Part shown: piece after piece, positions 5,245-5,835 of the stretch
Numbering within the stretch: the stretch's first letter is position 1
How the letters are laid out: each line of letters opens with the position of its first letter
Origin: Candidatus Rokuibacteriota bacterium
Lineage (GTDB): Bacteria; Methylomirabilota; Methylomirabilia; Rokubacteriales; CSP1-6
NCBI GenBank assembly: GCA_016179165.1
Contig: JACORX010000393.1
Coordinates: 1-5,835, forward strand
DNA length: 5,835 bases
Direction of reading: 5' to 3'
Translations under genes and position numbers: made by a program
The notes under the pieces: generated by a model
What the model was told of the DNA's origin: nothing
What the model saw: only the letters and a program-made list of their open reading frames with translations
Database searches by the model: none

Positions 5245-5835
5245 CTACTCCTCTTCGCCGTACTGGTCCTTGAGCCTTGCCACCACGGCCGGGTCCGCGA
5301 GGGTGGTCGTGTCGCCGAGCGCCTTGCCCTCGGCGATGTCACGCAGGAGCCGGCGCATGATCTTGCCGCTGCGGGTCTTCGGCAAATCGGAGGCGAAGAT
5401 GAGGTCGTCCGGGCGCGCCAGCGCGCCGATCTTCTTGGTCACGTGCCCCTTGATCTCCTCCATCAGCTCCTTCGAGCCCTGGGCGCCGTCCTTGATGGTG
5501 ACGAAGGCGGCGATGGCCTGCCCCTTGATCTCGTGCGGTCGGCCGATGACCGCAGCCTCGGCCACGAGTGGGTGATCCACGAGCGCGGATTCGACCTCCA
5601 TGGTCGAGACGCGATGGCCCGAGACGTTCATCACGTCGTCCACCCGGCCCAAGAGCCAGAAGTACCCCTCGTCATCGACCTTGGCCCCGTCACCCGTGAA
5701 ATAGACGCCGGGGTAGCGGCTCCAGTACTGCGCCTGGTAGCGCTGCGGGTCACGGTAGATGCCGCGGAGCATGCCGGGCCATGGCTTCTTGAGCACAAGA
5801 TAGCCGGCCTTGGCAGGCTCGCCCTTGTCGTTGAC
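5245..5835 (-). CDS. acs: Acetyl-CoA synthetase, C-terminal part (N-terminus outside window)
   Basis: This enzyme activates acetate with ATP to acetyl-AMP and then forms acetyl-CoA. The 196 residues present are the C-terminal third of a protein usually about 650 long; the 5' end lies beyond the right edge. Visible motifs are WPGMLRGIY, YFTGDGAKVDDEGYFWLLGR with the ATP-binding Asp, and the hinge and lid motif GRVDDVMNVSGHRVSTMEVE. PKTRSGKIMRRLLR near the end contains the catalytic PX4GK lysine whose acetylation by Pat-type acetyltransferases shuts off the enzyme in other bacteria. The SGHRVST stretch and the DPQRYQ-YWSRYPGVYFTGD context are typical of Acs rather than medium- or long-chain acyl-CoA ligases. 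It ends at TAG 5247-5245 and is followed by a candidate terminator. Confidence 0.95.
   Translation of the reverse strand, partial: VNDKGEPAKAGYLVLKKPWPGMLRGIYRDPQRYQAQYWSRYPGVYFTGDGAKVDDEGYFWLLGRVDDVMNVSGHRVSTMEVESALVDHPLVAEAAVIGRPHEIKGQAIAAFVTIKDGAQGSKELMEEIKGHVTKKIGALARPDDLIFASDLPKTRSGKIMRRLLRDIAEGKALGDTTTLADPAVVARLKDQYGEEE

Overview
This is a GC-rich (roughly two-thirds G+C by eye), gene-dense bacterial segment with no RNA genes, CRISPR array, insertion sequence or phage gene that I can see. Most genes are on the minus strand. GTG starts, strong third-position GC bias and long spurious antisense frames suggest a high-GC free-living Gram-negative-type bacterium. A Rokubacteria/Methylomirabilota or deltaproteobacterial-like soil lineage would fit, but that is a low-confidence impression from gene style only.

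Layout, left to right. Positions 2-1369 (minus) hold an acyl-CoA carboxylase carboxyltransferase subunit cut off by the left edge. Positions 1388-2572 (minus) encode an ECF-type sigma factor fused in frame to a membrane anchor and a large extracytoplasmic domain. Positions 2641-3120 (minus) encode type II 3-dehydroquinate dehydratase (AroQ). Positions 3145-3777 (minus) encode a PlsC-type acyltransferase. These four genes are tightly spaced and co-directional, so they read as one operon plsC-aroQ-sigma-carboxylase. The gaps are 24 bp, 68 bp (containing a possible 23-codon ORF that overlaps the sigma start) and 18 bp.

Divergent from plsC, with only 26 bp between the starts, positions 3804-4550 (plus) encode a glycerophosphodiester phosphodiesterase-fold protein whose catalytic and metal-binding residues are almost all replaced. 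It converges with a DksA/TraR-type zinc-finger regulator at 4558-4968 (minus), leaving 7 bp between the stop codons. A strong inverted repeat lies at the 3' end of the phosphodiesterase-like gene. The 276-bp region 4969-5244 carries a possible intrinsic terminator for the upstream gene and the leader of the dksA-like gene. The right edge (5245-5835, minus) is the C-terminal part of acetyl-CoA synthetase (Acs).

Functionally the window is mostly central acyl-CoA, lipid and aromatic metabolism (Acs, carboxylase, PlsC, AroQ) with two transcription regulators (DksA-like and the sigma fusion). The two items that depart from textbook families are the membrane-tethered sigma fusion and the apparently dead GDPD-fold protein. 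I see no multi-gene system that I could call new with confidence.
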